Positions 23,037-33,300 of a stretch of 64,000 bases of DNA are shown piece after piece; within the stretch, counting starts at the first letter, position 1; each line of letters begins with the position of its first letter. The stretch comes from Poronia punctata. Its lineage: Eukaryota > Ascomycota > Sordariomycetes > Xylariales > Xylariaceae. Below the pieces are notes generated by a model. It did not search any database and was not told the DNA's origin. It worked only from the letters and a program-made list of their open reading frames with translations. The stretch covers positions 1 to 64,000 of the forward strand of contig MU401631.1 in the NCBI GenBank assembly GCA_022579005.1, in the 5' to 3' direction. The position numbers and the translations under genes are program-made.

Positions 23037-24833
23037 CTAGTCTCCTCGAGCCGATTCTTTTTCCTGTTCGTGTCCCTCCGGTGCTTCTGTGCCCATGGCC
23101 CTGGCAACGATTGCGCTGACTCGAGCAGCACTCAGACGTTCGAATTCTGCTTTTTCAGCACAGTCGCTGCTCCGATGGCCTCGTTCGTGGCAAGTAAAGC
23201 ATTGTCCCTTTGCAATCAACAGCTTAGCTTGCTCGAAATTGGGTTTAGCGTACACAGATGTACCGCTTTTCCCGGTTCCGAGACAAGGGATGCCGTAATG
23301 ACCAGTTTCCGTGCCTTGACCGTTGGATCCCCTGTTCTGTCCCGTGGTCCTGGGTGCGGTATTAGGTCGTTCAGATCTGACCGGTGCCTTTCCCTTGGAT
23401 TCGGATCTTCCCTCCTTGGGTGGGTCGATCTTCCGTTTGTTGATGAAGTTCTTGTGCTGCTGATGGTCAAAGATCTGGGCATACTCACAATACTGTGTAA
23501 AGGTGACAGTTGGATCGATCTTCTTTGGCAGACAAGGGACGTTCAGACGGTCTGGAAGCTTGTCGTGCATGTCACGCTTGAACTCAGATGGGAGGATCCG
23601 AGCTTGGCTAGCCCATTTGGTGAACTGGATCTTGAAGTCGCTAAACTTGTCTCCGTTGGTCATCTTGAGATCCCGGTACTTGATCCGGGCTGTCTCGTAT
23701 TCGTTCGGGTCATGATACTGTTGGTATAGGTGGTCCAACACCTCATCCGATGTCTTTAGGATGGGTTCCCGTCCTTCTTCCGAGGAAATGAAGGCCATCA
23801 ATCCTTCGGCTGCGGTTCCACCCATTCGACTAGCGATGTAAGTGATCTTGTCGCTATCATTGGTGAAGTGATCATGATTCCGTTCCAATTTTCCTTTCAA
23901 TAGCATATACCAATGCTTGAATTGGACCTCGGACTTCCCCTCGGCCCTGTCATTGGTAAAGATGGGAGGTGAGTCCATTTTCGCTGTCCGTCTGTCTCCT
24001 GATCCTTGGGATCCGTTGGATCCATGATTGGTTCCAGGGGTAGACTGTCGGGACTGGCTCATCGATGAGGCTGCAGCCATTGCCACGATTTGATCCTTCA
24101 GGGCCGTATTGGTCTCTTCCAATTCTCGTGCCTTCTCCTGCCATGCCATACTGGTAATGTGTTCCTCTTCAGGATCTCGGTCCCGGAGAGCTTGTCCGAG
24201 TTTGATGGCCCAGGCCCGCATCGTCACCATGTTCCTGTCCAATATCGTCGCCATGTTGTGTAGCTCTTCAATGATGGATAGCGCGGCCTGTAATGTCAAC
24301 GACCTATGCTTGAATTCCTGAAACATGATTCCTGGATTCTCGGTCACCATTCCGGTGAACTTTTCTTCGTTCATCAACCCATGGAAGTTGGGATATGCTT
24401 GGATGCCGTCCGGGGTTAAGGCTTTAAATGGTACTGCAGGGGTTTGTTTCCCCTTGGCGAAGTGGGTAGCATCGGTTTCTACCCGCATCCGTAGGTCCTG
24501 GTCTACCTGTTCCTTGTCAATCAGGAACCGAGCTCTGTCGAATGCCTCATCGCCTGCAACTTCCATGAAGTATTCAAGGGAAGTAGGAGCTGCTTCTATC
24601 TCCTGGAGATCATCCTCTTCACTCGGTCCGTGTCCTTCTGTGTAGGAGGTTGTTGGTTCGTGGACAAGGTGGACGAAGTTTTCGGACACCCGCCGCATTG
24701 GTCCCTCGTATTTCTTCGAGTCTCGGGACTTCATACTTCGGAGATCGTCCAGATCAAACCGAACCTGTCGCCTGGCCTCAAGGATACATGGATTCTCGGA
24801 GGCGAGGACTGGTGGACGTACTTCGTTCGGCAT
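23037..24833 (-). CDS. Chromovirus Gag (capsid/nucleocapsid)
   Basis: 598 residues from an ATG at 24833, about 120 nt inside the 5' LTR. The N-terminal half is charged. The central part has the helical retrotransposon Gag domain (around FKHWYMLLKGKL and FSDFKIQFTKWASQARI). The C-terminus has one CCHC zinc knuckle, CFTCHERGHRSSDC (545-558), for RNA packaging. The protein ends ESARGD at a TAG at 23039-23037, about 30 nt before the point where the pol frame is first counted. Pol overlaps it in the -1 frame. Intact, with normal codon use and no RIP damage. It forms the virus-like particle that contains reverse transcription in the cytoplasm. Confidence 0.93.
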   Translation of the reverse strand: MPNEVRPPVLASENPCILEARRQVRFDLDDLRSMKSRDSKKYEGPMRRVSENFVHLVHEPTTSYTEGHGPSEEDDLQEIEAAPTSLEYFMEVAGDEAFDRARFLIDKEQVDQDLRMRVETDATHFAKGKQTPAVPFKALTPDGIQAYPNFHGLMNEEKFTGMVTENPGIMFQEFKHRSLTLQAALSIIEELHNMATILDRNMVTMRAWAIKLGQALRDRDPEEEHITSMAWQEKARELEETNTALKDQIVAMAAASSMSQSRQSTPGTNHGSNGSQGSGDRRTAKMDSPPIFTNDRAEGKSEVQFKHWYMLLKGKLERNHDHFTNDSDKITYIASRMGGTAAEGLMAFISSEEGREPILKTSDEVLDHLYQQYHDPNEYETARIKYRDLKMTNGDKFSDFKIQFTKWASQARILPSEFKRDMHDKLPDRLNVPCLPKKIDPTVTFTQYCEYAQIFDHQQHKNFINKRKIDPPKEGRSESKGKAPVRSERPNTAPRTTGQNRGSNGQGTETGHYGIPCLGTGKSGTSVYAKPNFEQAKLLIAKGQCFTCHERGHRSSDCAEKAEFERLSAARVSAIVARAMGTEAPEGHEQEKESARGD

Positions 24834-24940
24834 AGTATCAAGGGGGGTCTAGAAACCAAATATCTGTTGTATTCGGTCTAGTTGATCCTAATGTATCGGG
24901 TGGTGGGATGGTTATGGTCTTCCCAGACAGTTAATGTGAC

Positions 24941-24952
24941 GACCTTTAGATT
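24941..24952 (-). promoter_or_regulatory. Primer-binding site, self-priming type
   Basis: The sense strand directly after the 5' LTR reads ATCTAAAGGTCGTCAC; with the last LTR base it gives AATCTAAAGGT. No TGG occurs at the start, so pairing to a tRNA 3' CCA end is not seen. The same 11-mer exists on the opposite strand inside the LTR (25014-25024), so the transcript carries ACCUUUAGAUU, which can pair with this site. This is the arrangement known from Tf1/sushi-type elements that prime with the 5' end of their own mRNA. Confidence 0.75.
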
Positions 24953-25281
24953 GTGATGTGGTCAAGCGGAATGACTAGTGCAAGGACTGATATTCACCCT
25001 ATGTTGACGATAGAATCTAAAGGTGAAGAACTAGAAACTAAGATACATGGTGCAGTGTTGTTTACACTCATTTATATTTCCTTCGTTCTGGGGCTTTACC
25101 ATTGCCCTTGCCCAAAGTTCATTCATGGCTATCACCTCCTGCCATGAACCCTTGACAGAAGGGTGGTAGGTACGATCCCATGGCTGTCAGGTCAACAGGT
25201 CCATCCCATGTCCATGGGATTCGTCATGGGATCCATAGGATCAATTGGATCAATGGATACAGGGACCACCTTTCTGTCACA
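24952..25281 (-). repeat. 5' LTR of the chromovirus, with promoter
   Basis: 330-bp upstream LTR in the sense of transcription. The minus strand carries TATAAAT at 25076-25070. About 52 bp downstream is ACCTTTAGATT (25024-25014), the stretch that pairs with the primer site. If, as in the self-primed element Tf1, this stretch is the 5' end of the mRNA, then U3 is about 257 nt and R plus U5 about 73 nt. That assignment is inference. Confidence 0.9.
25014..25024 (-). promoter_or_regulatory. LTR self-primer segment (complement of the PBS)
   Basis: On the transcript strand this reads ACCTTTAGATT, perfectly complementary over 11 nt to the primer-binding site at the LTR/internal junction. An identical copy lies in the other LTR at 18191-18201. 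It probably lies at or near the mRNA 5' end. Confidence 0.7.
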
Positions 25282-25286
25282 AGCTA
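25282..25286. repeat. Target-site duplication, right (AGCTA)
   Basis: Matches 18124-18128 exactly and directly abuts the right LTR. Confidence 0.93.
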
Positions 25287-27062
25287 AATATAATATAACT
25301 ACTTAATTAAATAAAATTAAATTATATGCTTACTTTTTATAAAAGTAAACTAATAAACTAAGTAGATTTTAAGATTTGCTAAATTAAAAAGCACTTAGTT
25401 AACTAAATAAAAAAGCTTAAAATAATACTATTAGCAATCTTTTAACTAAAATATTATATTATTATTATAATAAGTTAATTAAATATAAATTTAAACTATA
25501 ATATGCGAACATTTATAAGCTTTTTAAAAAAAAGTATTATAATCTTTTAAATTATTTAAGTAAAAAAATCCTTTTATAAAAATTTTAAAGCTATTAAATA
25601 TATAATAATATACTTAAATATTGCTAAAAAACATATAGCAGCATTGTTTATATTAAAATAAAGTTGCTTAAGCTTTATAACTAGTTTATAATTAAGCTAA
25701 TTATTTTTTTATTTAAATAATAATAAATAAGTTAAATAAGTTAATATACTAGCTTACTATAGCAAAAAATATATAAAACTATTATGCTAAATATATAAAA
25801 TATATTAAATATAGTTTAGTAGTTTTAAAAGCTTTTAATTTTTTAGTTATTATAAAAGTACTATTTTATATAATTATTATAAACTTTATTAAACTATTTT
25901 TTAAAACTAAAAATAAAAACTAATACTATTTTTTAATAGTTAACTATTTTAGTTATTTTACTTAAGCATTTAAAATAAAAAATTGCTTAAAACTTATAGC
26001 TAAAAAAAAAGTAACTAAATAAATATATTTTATAAGCATAACACTATTAAGTATTTATACTAATTTTAAAAAAATATTTATTTTAAAAACTTTTAGTTAT
26101 ATATTAAAAAAATTTAGCACTAAGCTAATAAATATATTATTAAAATTTTATAAGTTAGTTAGTATAATTAAAGCTTATATAAAAATTTTATAACAAATTT
26201 TTAAAAAGCTTATACTTAAAAGTAAAAAATTTAATAATTAAAACTAACATTTGCTAATAGTAGTTATTTAATATAATAAATAAATTATAAAATTTATTAA
26301 ATTATTTTTTATAAAAATATTATATAGTATTTTATTTTATAAACTTTTAAAAGCATAATTTTTATTAGTAAACTAAAAAAACTTAAAAAGCTTACTAGCT
26401 TTAAAAAAGTTTATTTTACTATTTAAAAATAAGCTTTTATAATTTTAAGATTACTTAATAATAAGCTTATAAGCTTTATATAAAAAATTTTAAAAAAAAT
26501 AAATATTAAATAAAAGCTTTAAAAGCACTAGTATAATATAAAAAATTTTAAGATCTAAGTTAGTAACTTTATTATACTATTATAAAATAGCAAACTTTAA
26601 AAGTTAATACTTTACTAAAAAAGTTTATTTATTATTAAAAAATATTTTAAAAAACTATTATTTTATTTAATAAATTTAAATAGCTTACTAATAGCTTTAT
26701 ATAATTATTATAAAAATTTACTAAAAGTTTTTAAGCTAAAAAAAAGCTACCTATATACTATAAAAAATCTTTTTTTGCTAATAAAAGCTAGTATTTAGTT
26801 AAAATAATTTAGTAGTTTTATTTTTTTTTATTATTATAGCAAAAGCGCTATACTTTTTTTATTTTATTTTATTAGCTTAGTAAAAGTATAAATTTAGCAA
26901 AAAAGAAAATCTAATCTTTTAAACCTACTTTAATAAAAAAAGAAAAGCTATTACTTTCTTTATACTTATTATTTTAAGTTATAACCTCTTTTATTATTAA
27001 ACCTACTTAAACCTTATTTTAAAAAGTACTTATTATATTATTTACATTTTAAAAGATATATA
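25287..27062. repeat. RIP-mutated AT-rich block, right part
   Basis: Continuation of the left block after the insertion site, with the same TpA-rich composition and no intact frame. It should contain the rest of the gypsy relic interrupted at 18128; I could not recognise its integrase with confidence. The block ends abruptly at about 27062. Confidence 0.85.
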
Positions 27063-28346
27063 GAGAAATACATTACCTTGTTTCCTATTTCTAATTCGCC
27101 TTGCAGATCTCCTATCTTTTCTCCTATAACATACCAGACGACGCTCATTCTTTTCACTTCGTCACCCATTTTTGCCGGCTTGGGGCATACAGTATATACG
27201 GCCTATCCACACGTATCCCGCGTGCCCGCGTACCTCCTTTCCGGGCTCACATCCTCTCTATATTATATCACGGCGAGCAACATGTCCAACTGCGCAACCT
27301 ACCGATACGAGCACATCATATACAGCAGTCCTTCCCAAGTGCAAATTACCCCCTTCATCATGTTATACACGATAATGACCTGACGAGTTGCGTGGCGTCT
27401 GTAGTGCCAATCGATTAGGTATGTGATACTGACGAGAATAGCACATAGTAGCAGCACAACCGAATAGTTAAAAGGTGCAAAACCTGTTGCTACAAGGTAA
27501 GGCATTTATGACTGTGAGCCACACGTCCTGTGGGGGGGCAAGGTATGGATTTGGGTATATTAGAGCGTCTTTCACAGTCGGGGTGTCAGTCAGGCAGTGT
27601 GTCAGGGTACTCTGGCGCTCCATTACTTCTACATATCCAATTACCCCCCCAATACAATACAATCTGGATTGTAAAGTAATGGATAATACTCACCCGGTAG
27701 GCTCGTTTCATTGGACGGTGACCTCCTTAACCAATCTCTAAATCTGGTGACTGTCATCCAATCAACGGCCACTTGTACCTGGCTAAGAATTTCATCCTGC
27801 AAAGATGACGCTGGGGGGGCTGACACACTTCCTTGTACACGTACCTCTACTCGTACACATTACTACCTACCTATTAGTAAGTATGGAGATAAGTTGGTCT
27901 CCGAGTAGGTAGATATTCTCGAAGACGGAATGAATGAACGGTTCAATGGTGCTTATAAGCTATGTCACCTAGCCCTATACTGAGGGGGGGAAAGGATCGA
28001 AATTTGACACTCGTCTCACAAAGATGGAAACTGAGGTAGTTAACAGATGGGATAGGATACCCTGCAAAAGAACAATTGATTGCCCGTAAAACTTGACGTC
28101 GAAAGTTGTACACATGACATACGCCTTGCATTATATCCTCTGTTCTTCCAAACCGGATTCTATAATCTACATCGCCCCCGTCCTCGGTCACCGGGCCCGA
28201 GATTGCTTGCTTTTTCCGAGTCTTCCTAATCTAACTTAGTAATCAGCCCCGATGCAGAGCGAGTCGAGATTGGTGTGCCCCTATAGTTTCTATAGCCCTT
28301 TCCCTTTTTATTGCGCCATGCCATCTATAACTTTTTAATGGTTAAT
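27063..28346. other. Boundary and gene-free stretch
   Basis: Composition changes to roughly balanced within a few tens of bases. No gene is recognised. Several runs of seven G or C occur (near 27532, 27645, 27812 and 27983). One TACTCGTA octamer lies at 27848-27855. The 3' part presumably includes the 3' untranslated region of the ADCK-like gene ending at 28347. Short open frames here show no family features. Confidence 0.5.
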
Positions 28347-30380
28347 TTAGCCTTCAAAAACCTCATGCTGTAACTCAACGCCAAAGTCCTTGGCCATGAC
28401 GGCCATTCTTCTTTCTACCTCGTCTTCCATACCGCCACCCCAACCAAGCCATTGTCGGATCCTGAAGGTGTAGAAGGCGATATCAGTAGCGAAAAGTACA
28501 CCTTTGAAAAGGAGATGTCGCCATGCGAAAACAAAGCGGTCACGGATAGGGAGGTCGGGGTCCTGGAAGAGGCTGGCGCTGGCCCAGTTCCCCATCATCT
28601 TGACGCGGTTGACTGGGGAGCCCATGAACTGGTTGTTTCCCTGCACGATCCGCATGTTGCGACCGATGAATACAAGTTCCTTTGGCCATTTGTCTTCGTC
28701 AGCCAGAACGTCGCGGATACCCTTCTTCATGCGCTGCTGCATATCGTATTGCCGTTCGGCCTGTGACTTGCCGGCCAGCTCCCTGGTCAACGCATCTTTG
28801 GTGGTTCCGTCACCTCCCTCGTAAGGGCGCAGGAGTGTGGCGCTTGCGAAGAGATCGGGTGATTTAATGCCCCATTGTTCGGTTATATCGGCGATCGTCT
28901 TGTTGTCGAAAGTCATAAGACTCTTCCAGAATAAAGCATACTGCTGTCTAAACTTGGGCTCCATGTACACATACAATCCATGGTCGATGAGCACGAGCTC
29001 GGGCTTGCCAGAGGGCAGGCGGCGGATGAAGATGTTTCCCGGATGCGGATCGCAGTGCACAACGCCCCATTTGAAAATTTGTGCCGAGAACAGGTCGACC
29101 ATTGTCGTCATGACATCTTTGCTCGAGACGCCCAGCCCGCCCTTTCCATTCCGTCCTTTCCACTCGGTGCGCTCCGGCTTCAGATTTTCTCTTGACGGAT
29201 TCTCGCGCAATTCCCTCCGCGCTGCTTTCAGGTCTGTCGGGCCGAATTTTAGCTTCTCGCCGTGCACTCCCGCCGATCCATTGCCGTAGCCGCCTAACCA
29301 GCGTCCCCTTGTGGCTTCTTTATCCCAGAGTCGCACCCCTTCTATCCACTCCGTGACCAGAACTCGCTTCGTAGTGAATTCCGGATAAACCTGGGGAATG
29401 TAGACCCTACCCTTGAGCGTAGGTTCCGAGTCAACCAATTTGCGCATAACCTCCGAGTTCCTCGCTTCAGACTCGAAGTCGGTTTCAAGCATCAGGCGCT
29501 CGGTGACGAAGGGTACGATGGAGTATAAGGGTATGTCGAACCACCAGGTGTAAACTTTCATGACGACTTTGAATGCCCACAGGTCCCATCCAACTTGCTT
29601 TGCGATTTCCGGCTTCTGAATCTTGAGCGCAACTTCCCTGCCATCAGGTAGCCTAGCCCAGTGGACCTGAGCTACACTAGCACTAGCCCTCGCACGTCTT
29701 TCTATCAGACCCTTTCCCTCTTCGCCTGTAAAGCTCACGCCGAATACCTCCTCAGCCCCCTTCCCACCAAAGTCCTGGCGGATGACCTTCTCTATCTGTT
29801 TCCAGGAATCCTGGGGTGCGTCGTCGAACATGCGCGCGAACATGCGCTGAAACTCGGGCGGGAGAACCGCGCTTTGCATAGCAATCGCCTGTCCAATTTT
29901 AAGGTACAGACCCCCGTTCGACCGTAAGAGATCAAATAACCGTTCTGCGCTGCGACGGTGCAGGTCTCCTATTGTACCTCCTATGATGGGTTCGGGTCGA
30001 AAGTTCAACTTGTAATCGAGGGCGACGAGGAGGCCGGTGCCGAATGTCAATAGCGAGCGCCCTACCCCCGAAGCAAACAAGGTCCGGTCGGCAAGGTAAA
30101 GCGACCCCGTCACGGCACCAAAGATCAATAAACGTCGCCCCCATCGTCGAGTCTGTTTGAACTCCCTCGCTGCGTGCGGCTTGCCGAGAGATGCCGGGGA
30201 TGGTGGGCGCAAAGGTTCGAAACGACTCGTCGTCCTCGTTTGGATACTCCGCCGCAGTGGTGTGCGCGTGTACGTCAGGGTTATACGGGTTCTGGCCGTT
30301 GGCATGCGGGGGCTACCCCGAGTCGGACATGGCGATGGTACATAGCGAAGGCAGCGCCGCGCTATTGGGGCGCGGAACAT
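28347..30380 (-). CDS. ABC1/ADCK (UbiB) family atypical kinase, MCP2/ADCK1-like, mitochondrial
   Basis: 677 residues, single exon. The first 50 residues are rich in Arg, Ser and Thr with almost no acidic residue, a typical mitochondrial presequence, followed by a hydrophobic stretch near 84-96. Hallmarks of the UbiB fold are present: KxGQ motif as KIGQ (161-164), the Ala-rich loop SASVAQVH (233-240), ATP-binding lysine in VALKIQKP (K253), catalytic loop HCDPHPGN (442-449), and DHG (466-468) replacing DFG. DHGLY is characteristic of the ADCK1/MCP2 branch rather than COQ8, so a role in inner-membrane lipid homeostasis, not coenzyme Q synthesis itself, is more likely. An insert at about 355-420 (Gly/Lys-rich) appears lineage-specific. 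The start is the first ATG, directly ahead of the presequence. Family assignment is firm; substrate and activity are unknown. Confidence 0.93.
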   Translation of the reverse strand: MFRAPIARRCLRYVPSPCPTRGSPRMPTARTRITLTYTRTPLRRSIQTRTTSRFEPLRPPSPASLGKPHAAREFKQTRRWGRRLLIFGAVTGSLYLADRTLFASGVGRSLLTFGTGLLVALDYKLNFRPEPIIGGTIGDLHRRSAERLFDLLRSNGGLYLKIGQAIAMQSAVLPPEFQRMFARMFDDAPQDSWKQIEKVIRQDFGGKGAEEVFGVSFTGEEGKGLIERRARASASVAQVHWARLPDGREVALKIQKPEIAKQVGWDLWAFKVVMKVYTWWFDIPLYSIVPFVTERLMLETDFESEARNSEVMRKLVDSEPTLKGRVYIPQVYPEFTTKRVLVTEWIEGVRLWDKEATRGRWLGGYGNGSAGVHGEKLKFGPTDLKAARRELRENPSRENLKPERTEWKGRNGKGGLGVSSKDVMTTMVDLFSAQIFKWGVVHCDPHPGNIFIRRLPSGKPELVLIDHGLYVYMEPKFRQQYALFWKSLMTFDNKTIADITEQWGIKSPDLFASATLLRPYEGGDGTTKDALTRELAGKSQAERQYDMQQRMKKGIRDVLADEDKWPKELVFIGRNMRIVQGNNQFMGSPVNRVKMMGNWASASLFQDPDLPIRDRFVFAWRHLLFKGVLFATDIAFYTFRIRQWLGWGGGMEDEVERRMAVMAKDFGVELQHEVFEG

Positions 30381-33300
30381 GGCTTAGAGGGAGAAACCGT
30401 CGTGGTATCAAAGGTGAAAAATTCGGATGCAGTGAATGAGGTGGAAGACGGCGCTTCCGAGCCTCGTTTGGCGAATGTCGCGCGACAAATGAAAGTTCGC
30501 TGGAATTTGTCGGGCTAACTGATGAAGGTACGAATGGAAACAAGGCTACGGCTCGCGCAAGAAGGTGTTAGATAGGCACTGTATATTAGGGTATTAACAA
30601 ACGTTACGCGGTTATTGAAGTTCGAAGTTCGAAGGCGTAAAACAGGTACGAGTAGTTGGCGTGGAGGAACCGCTGAAAATTTAAGGCTCACAAGACCAAT
30701 GATGACATCTCTTTCTTTTGTCCGAGTTGAGTCGGTATGGACCAATTGGCTTGGTGCCGACCGATGCACCTCGGGCCCGATAAGGCCCGCAACCTCCCAA
30801 TCAGCGCTGTCCCATACCAAGACTACGGGGGACTTCTTAAGTCCGCACTATTCTGGGGCAACGCTTATAATAGAACTTGGCGGCCATCTGCAAGATAAAA
30901 TGCCTAACTTAGGGGTTCCGGAATCCTCTTTCCAGGATCCAAACGCTTTCTGGACTACATTCTAAGATACACTAGGCTAGATATCTTCGGACAAATAAAT
31001 ATTTCCCCAAGATGTGTGCTCAAATAAGGTTGCATCCAAAGACGGACCAAACCGTACACACGTACAACCCACGTGGATATAGCCGTCGATAGGAAACTAA
31101 ATGTATTTATATGTGTTGTCCAATATTAGCTATTTTCATTTTTGCTTTTTCATCTTTTTATCTTGAGTGGTTACTCGTAGGTCATTTCTGCCTGCCAAGG
31201 ACACCAGAAGAGGGGCTACCCCATGTGCTCGATGCTCTACTCGTAGAACGTTGCCGTAGGTATTATCACGATGGAAACCGACCTAGCATAATTATCGGGG
31301 TATAACTTCTCCTGCAATTATCATGCGATGCTTTCTGGATGCCAGGTTACCAAGGTAACCTAGACTAGTAGGCTATAGTCTGTCGATCGTATCATTAGAT
31401 TCATTACAACCTCGATTATAGGCTTTCATCTAACTAGAAGCTGAAGCATAGCTTTGAATCTTACCTACCGCGTTCCTTGCATCATGACCCCTCAGATTTG
31501 TCGCAAAGAAGGGGGACCTTGAAGCCGGTGAAACATTCATCGTGGCAATACTGTCTCCTATATATATTACAAGCATCAGCACTGATATGCTGTTGTAGAC
31601 GTCATTAACCAGAAACTTGCATGGCGCAGCAGGTCACTGTACCAAAATACGGATACGGTATAACCGGAATATACAAATCTTGGTCCATATGTCGCGTGTA
31701 TTCGAACATGATGATGTACGTCAGGTAATGTTAGTCATATTGACAGCATTTGACAGACGAATACGTGTATCGTACCCTAGACGAGAAGGCGCCTTGAGTT
31801 ACAGTGCGCTCCTATCTGTTTGCATCTGTTAAACGTTACTCCAACCTAGTTACGTATACTTGTTTTCGCGTTGCAAGGAGGACGCAAGGCGATAATGCAT
31901 GTAGCCTTTGACGACTGGCGTCAGGATGCAGATGTGTGTAAAATAGCCTACCCATGGGCTAGGTAGGTACTCTCATTGACCTCGTAACCTACATGTAGCC
32001 TAGACGACATCCGAGTCTGAATTGGCATACCTAAGGACGATATTATCGCACACATATATCTTGTAGACTAGACTTGCATGCCTATGCCTGGTCTAATATC
32101 AGGTCCCAAAATACAGGACCAACTTTGGCACTCTGGGATCTTGCGATGTGTTTAAGTACGAGTGAGCAATTCCCATCTGCGGATATAAAGTTCCGGCAGC
32201 ACGATATTTATGATTAGCAATATTGCATTTATCGCAGGTATCTCTGATTAAAGATCGTTGTAACACCTAGACGCACATGATTCCCAAGATTTCCCATACC
32301 AGCCAGTGTCCAATACATTTACTCTTCCGGGGTTGCGCTAATACCAAACCCTGGTTTTTTCCTTGTTTGAGGATGTTTTCCGAGCATTTGTATGTGCTAA
32401 TCGAGGTAGTGGTGAATACCTACATCCCTGGTTTGTAATTTATCTGGCTGACATTCATTGACCTTCCCTTTGCAATAAGCGTTTCATTTCGGAACGCCAC
32501 TACAATAGTGGGACCGAGGGGTATGCGGACAATATGAACCGCCCTATCTTGCATGTAATTGTACTCGTACTCTCAACAGTTTGCGCGAGTATTTCTAGCT
32601 GTTCTTTTTGTGCAAGTAGATGGGAACAATGCCCTCATTGAAAGAGGAACACAAGATCAAGAATCTTCCTCATATGCGTAATTATCAGTCTGCAGTGCCC
32701 TGCGTGTCAACAATACGTAAGCTGAGACTAGGAAGTTGCAGGGACATCTGCGTTTGAAGGGGATACGCGCTAAAAAGGACATACTTGTAGGCACCTCCCC
32801 ACTTGCAGTCGGAAAGGCTGCTGTACAACGCGTACATAGTACTTTGTCCAAGTAATAGAGCGACGGCTTGCTATCAGAACTTGTGATCTACTCGTAGTCT
32901 AAGGAGTATTGTATTTAGAAAGCATATGGCTAGACTACAGATACCCAAGCAAGATAGTAACGAGTATTGTGCTTTTAGACTAAACAGACCTAGTAATGGA
33001 TTATAGAATAAATAGTCGGTTGCGCTTCCGACGCCTCAGATCTGGATAAGTATTTTAAACGCTGTAACGCTCCAACCAGTAGTGTACTCGTAGGCCCGTG
33101 TGAATCTAGTCTAGGAAGCCCTTTTCTGCAGCCGATTCTCCATCTCGTACCTTGGTTTGATGCTTAACCGTTGCAACAAGCCACACTTTTCGCACGGGAT
33201 GCAGCCAGAACAGTATACATACTGTATATCATTCCAGCAGAAGTAGAGGATACAAGCTGTACAGCCCAGTTAAGTGTGCTAGGCACCCACCGGGCACTGA

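Larger units (their letters stand above)
18129..25281 (-). mobile_element. Complete chromodomain Ty3/gypsy LTR retrotransposon (chromovirus)
   Basis: A 7153-bp element transcribed on the minus strand. It is bounded by 330-bp LTRs (TGTGA..TCACA ends) and flanked by a perfect 5-bp target duplication, AGCTA, at 18124-18128 and 25282-25286. The order on the sense strand is 5' LTR, primer site, gag, pol (protease, RT, RNase H, integrase, chromodomain), polypurine tract, 3' LTR, which is the Metaviridae (Ty3/gypsy) order. Both coding frames are intact. I found one difference between the LTRs (G at 18324, A at 25147), which implies a recent insertion. GC content is normal and no RIP signature is visible, in sharp contrast to both flanks. 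Likely still active or only recently silenced. Confidence 0.95.
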
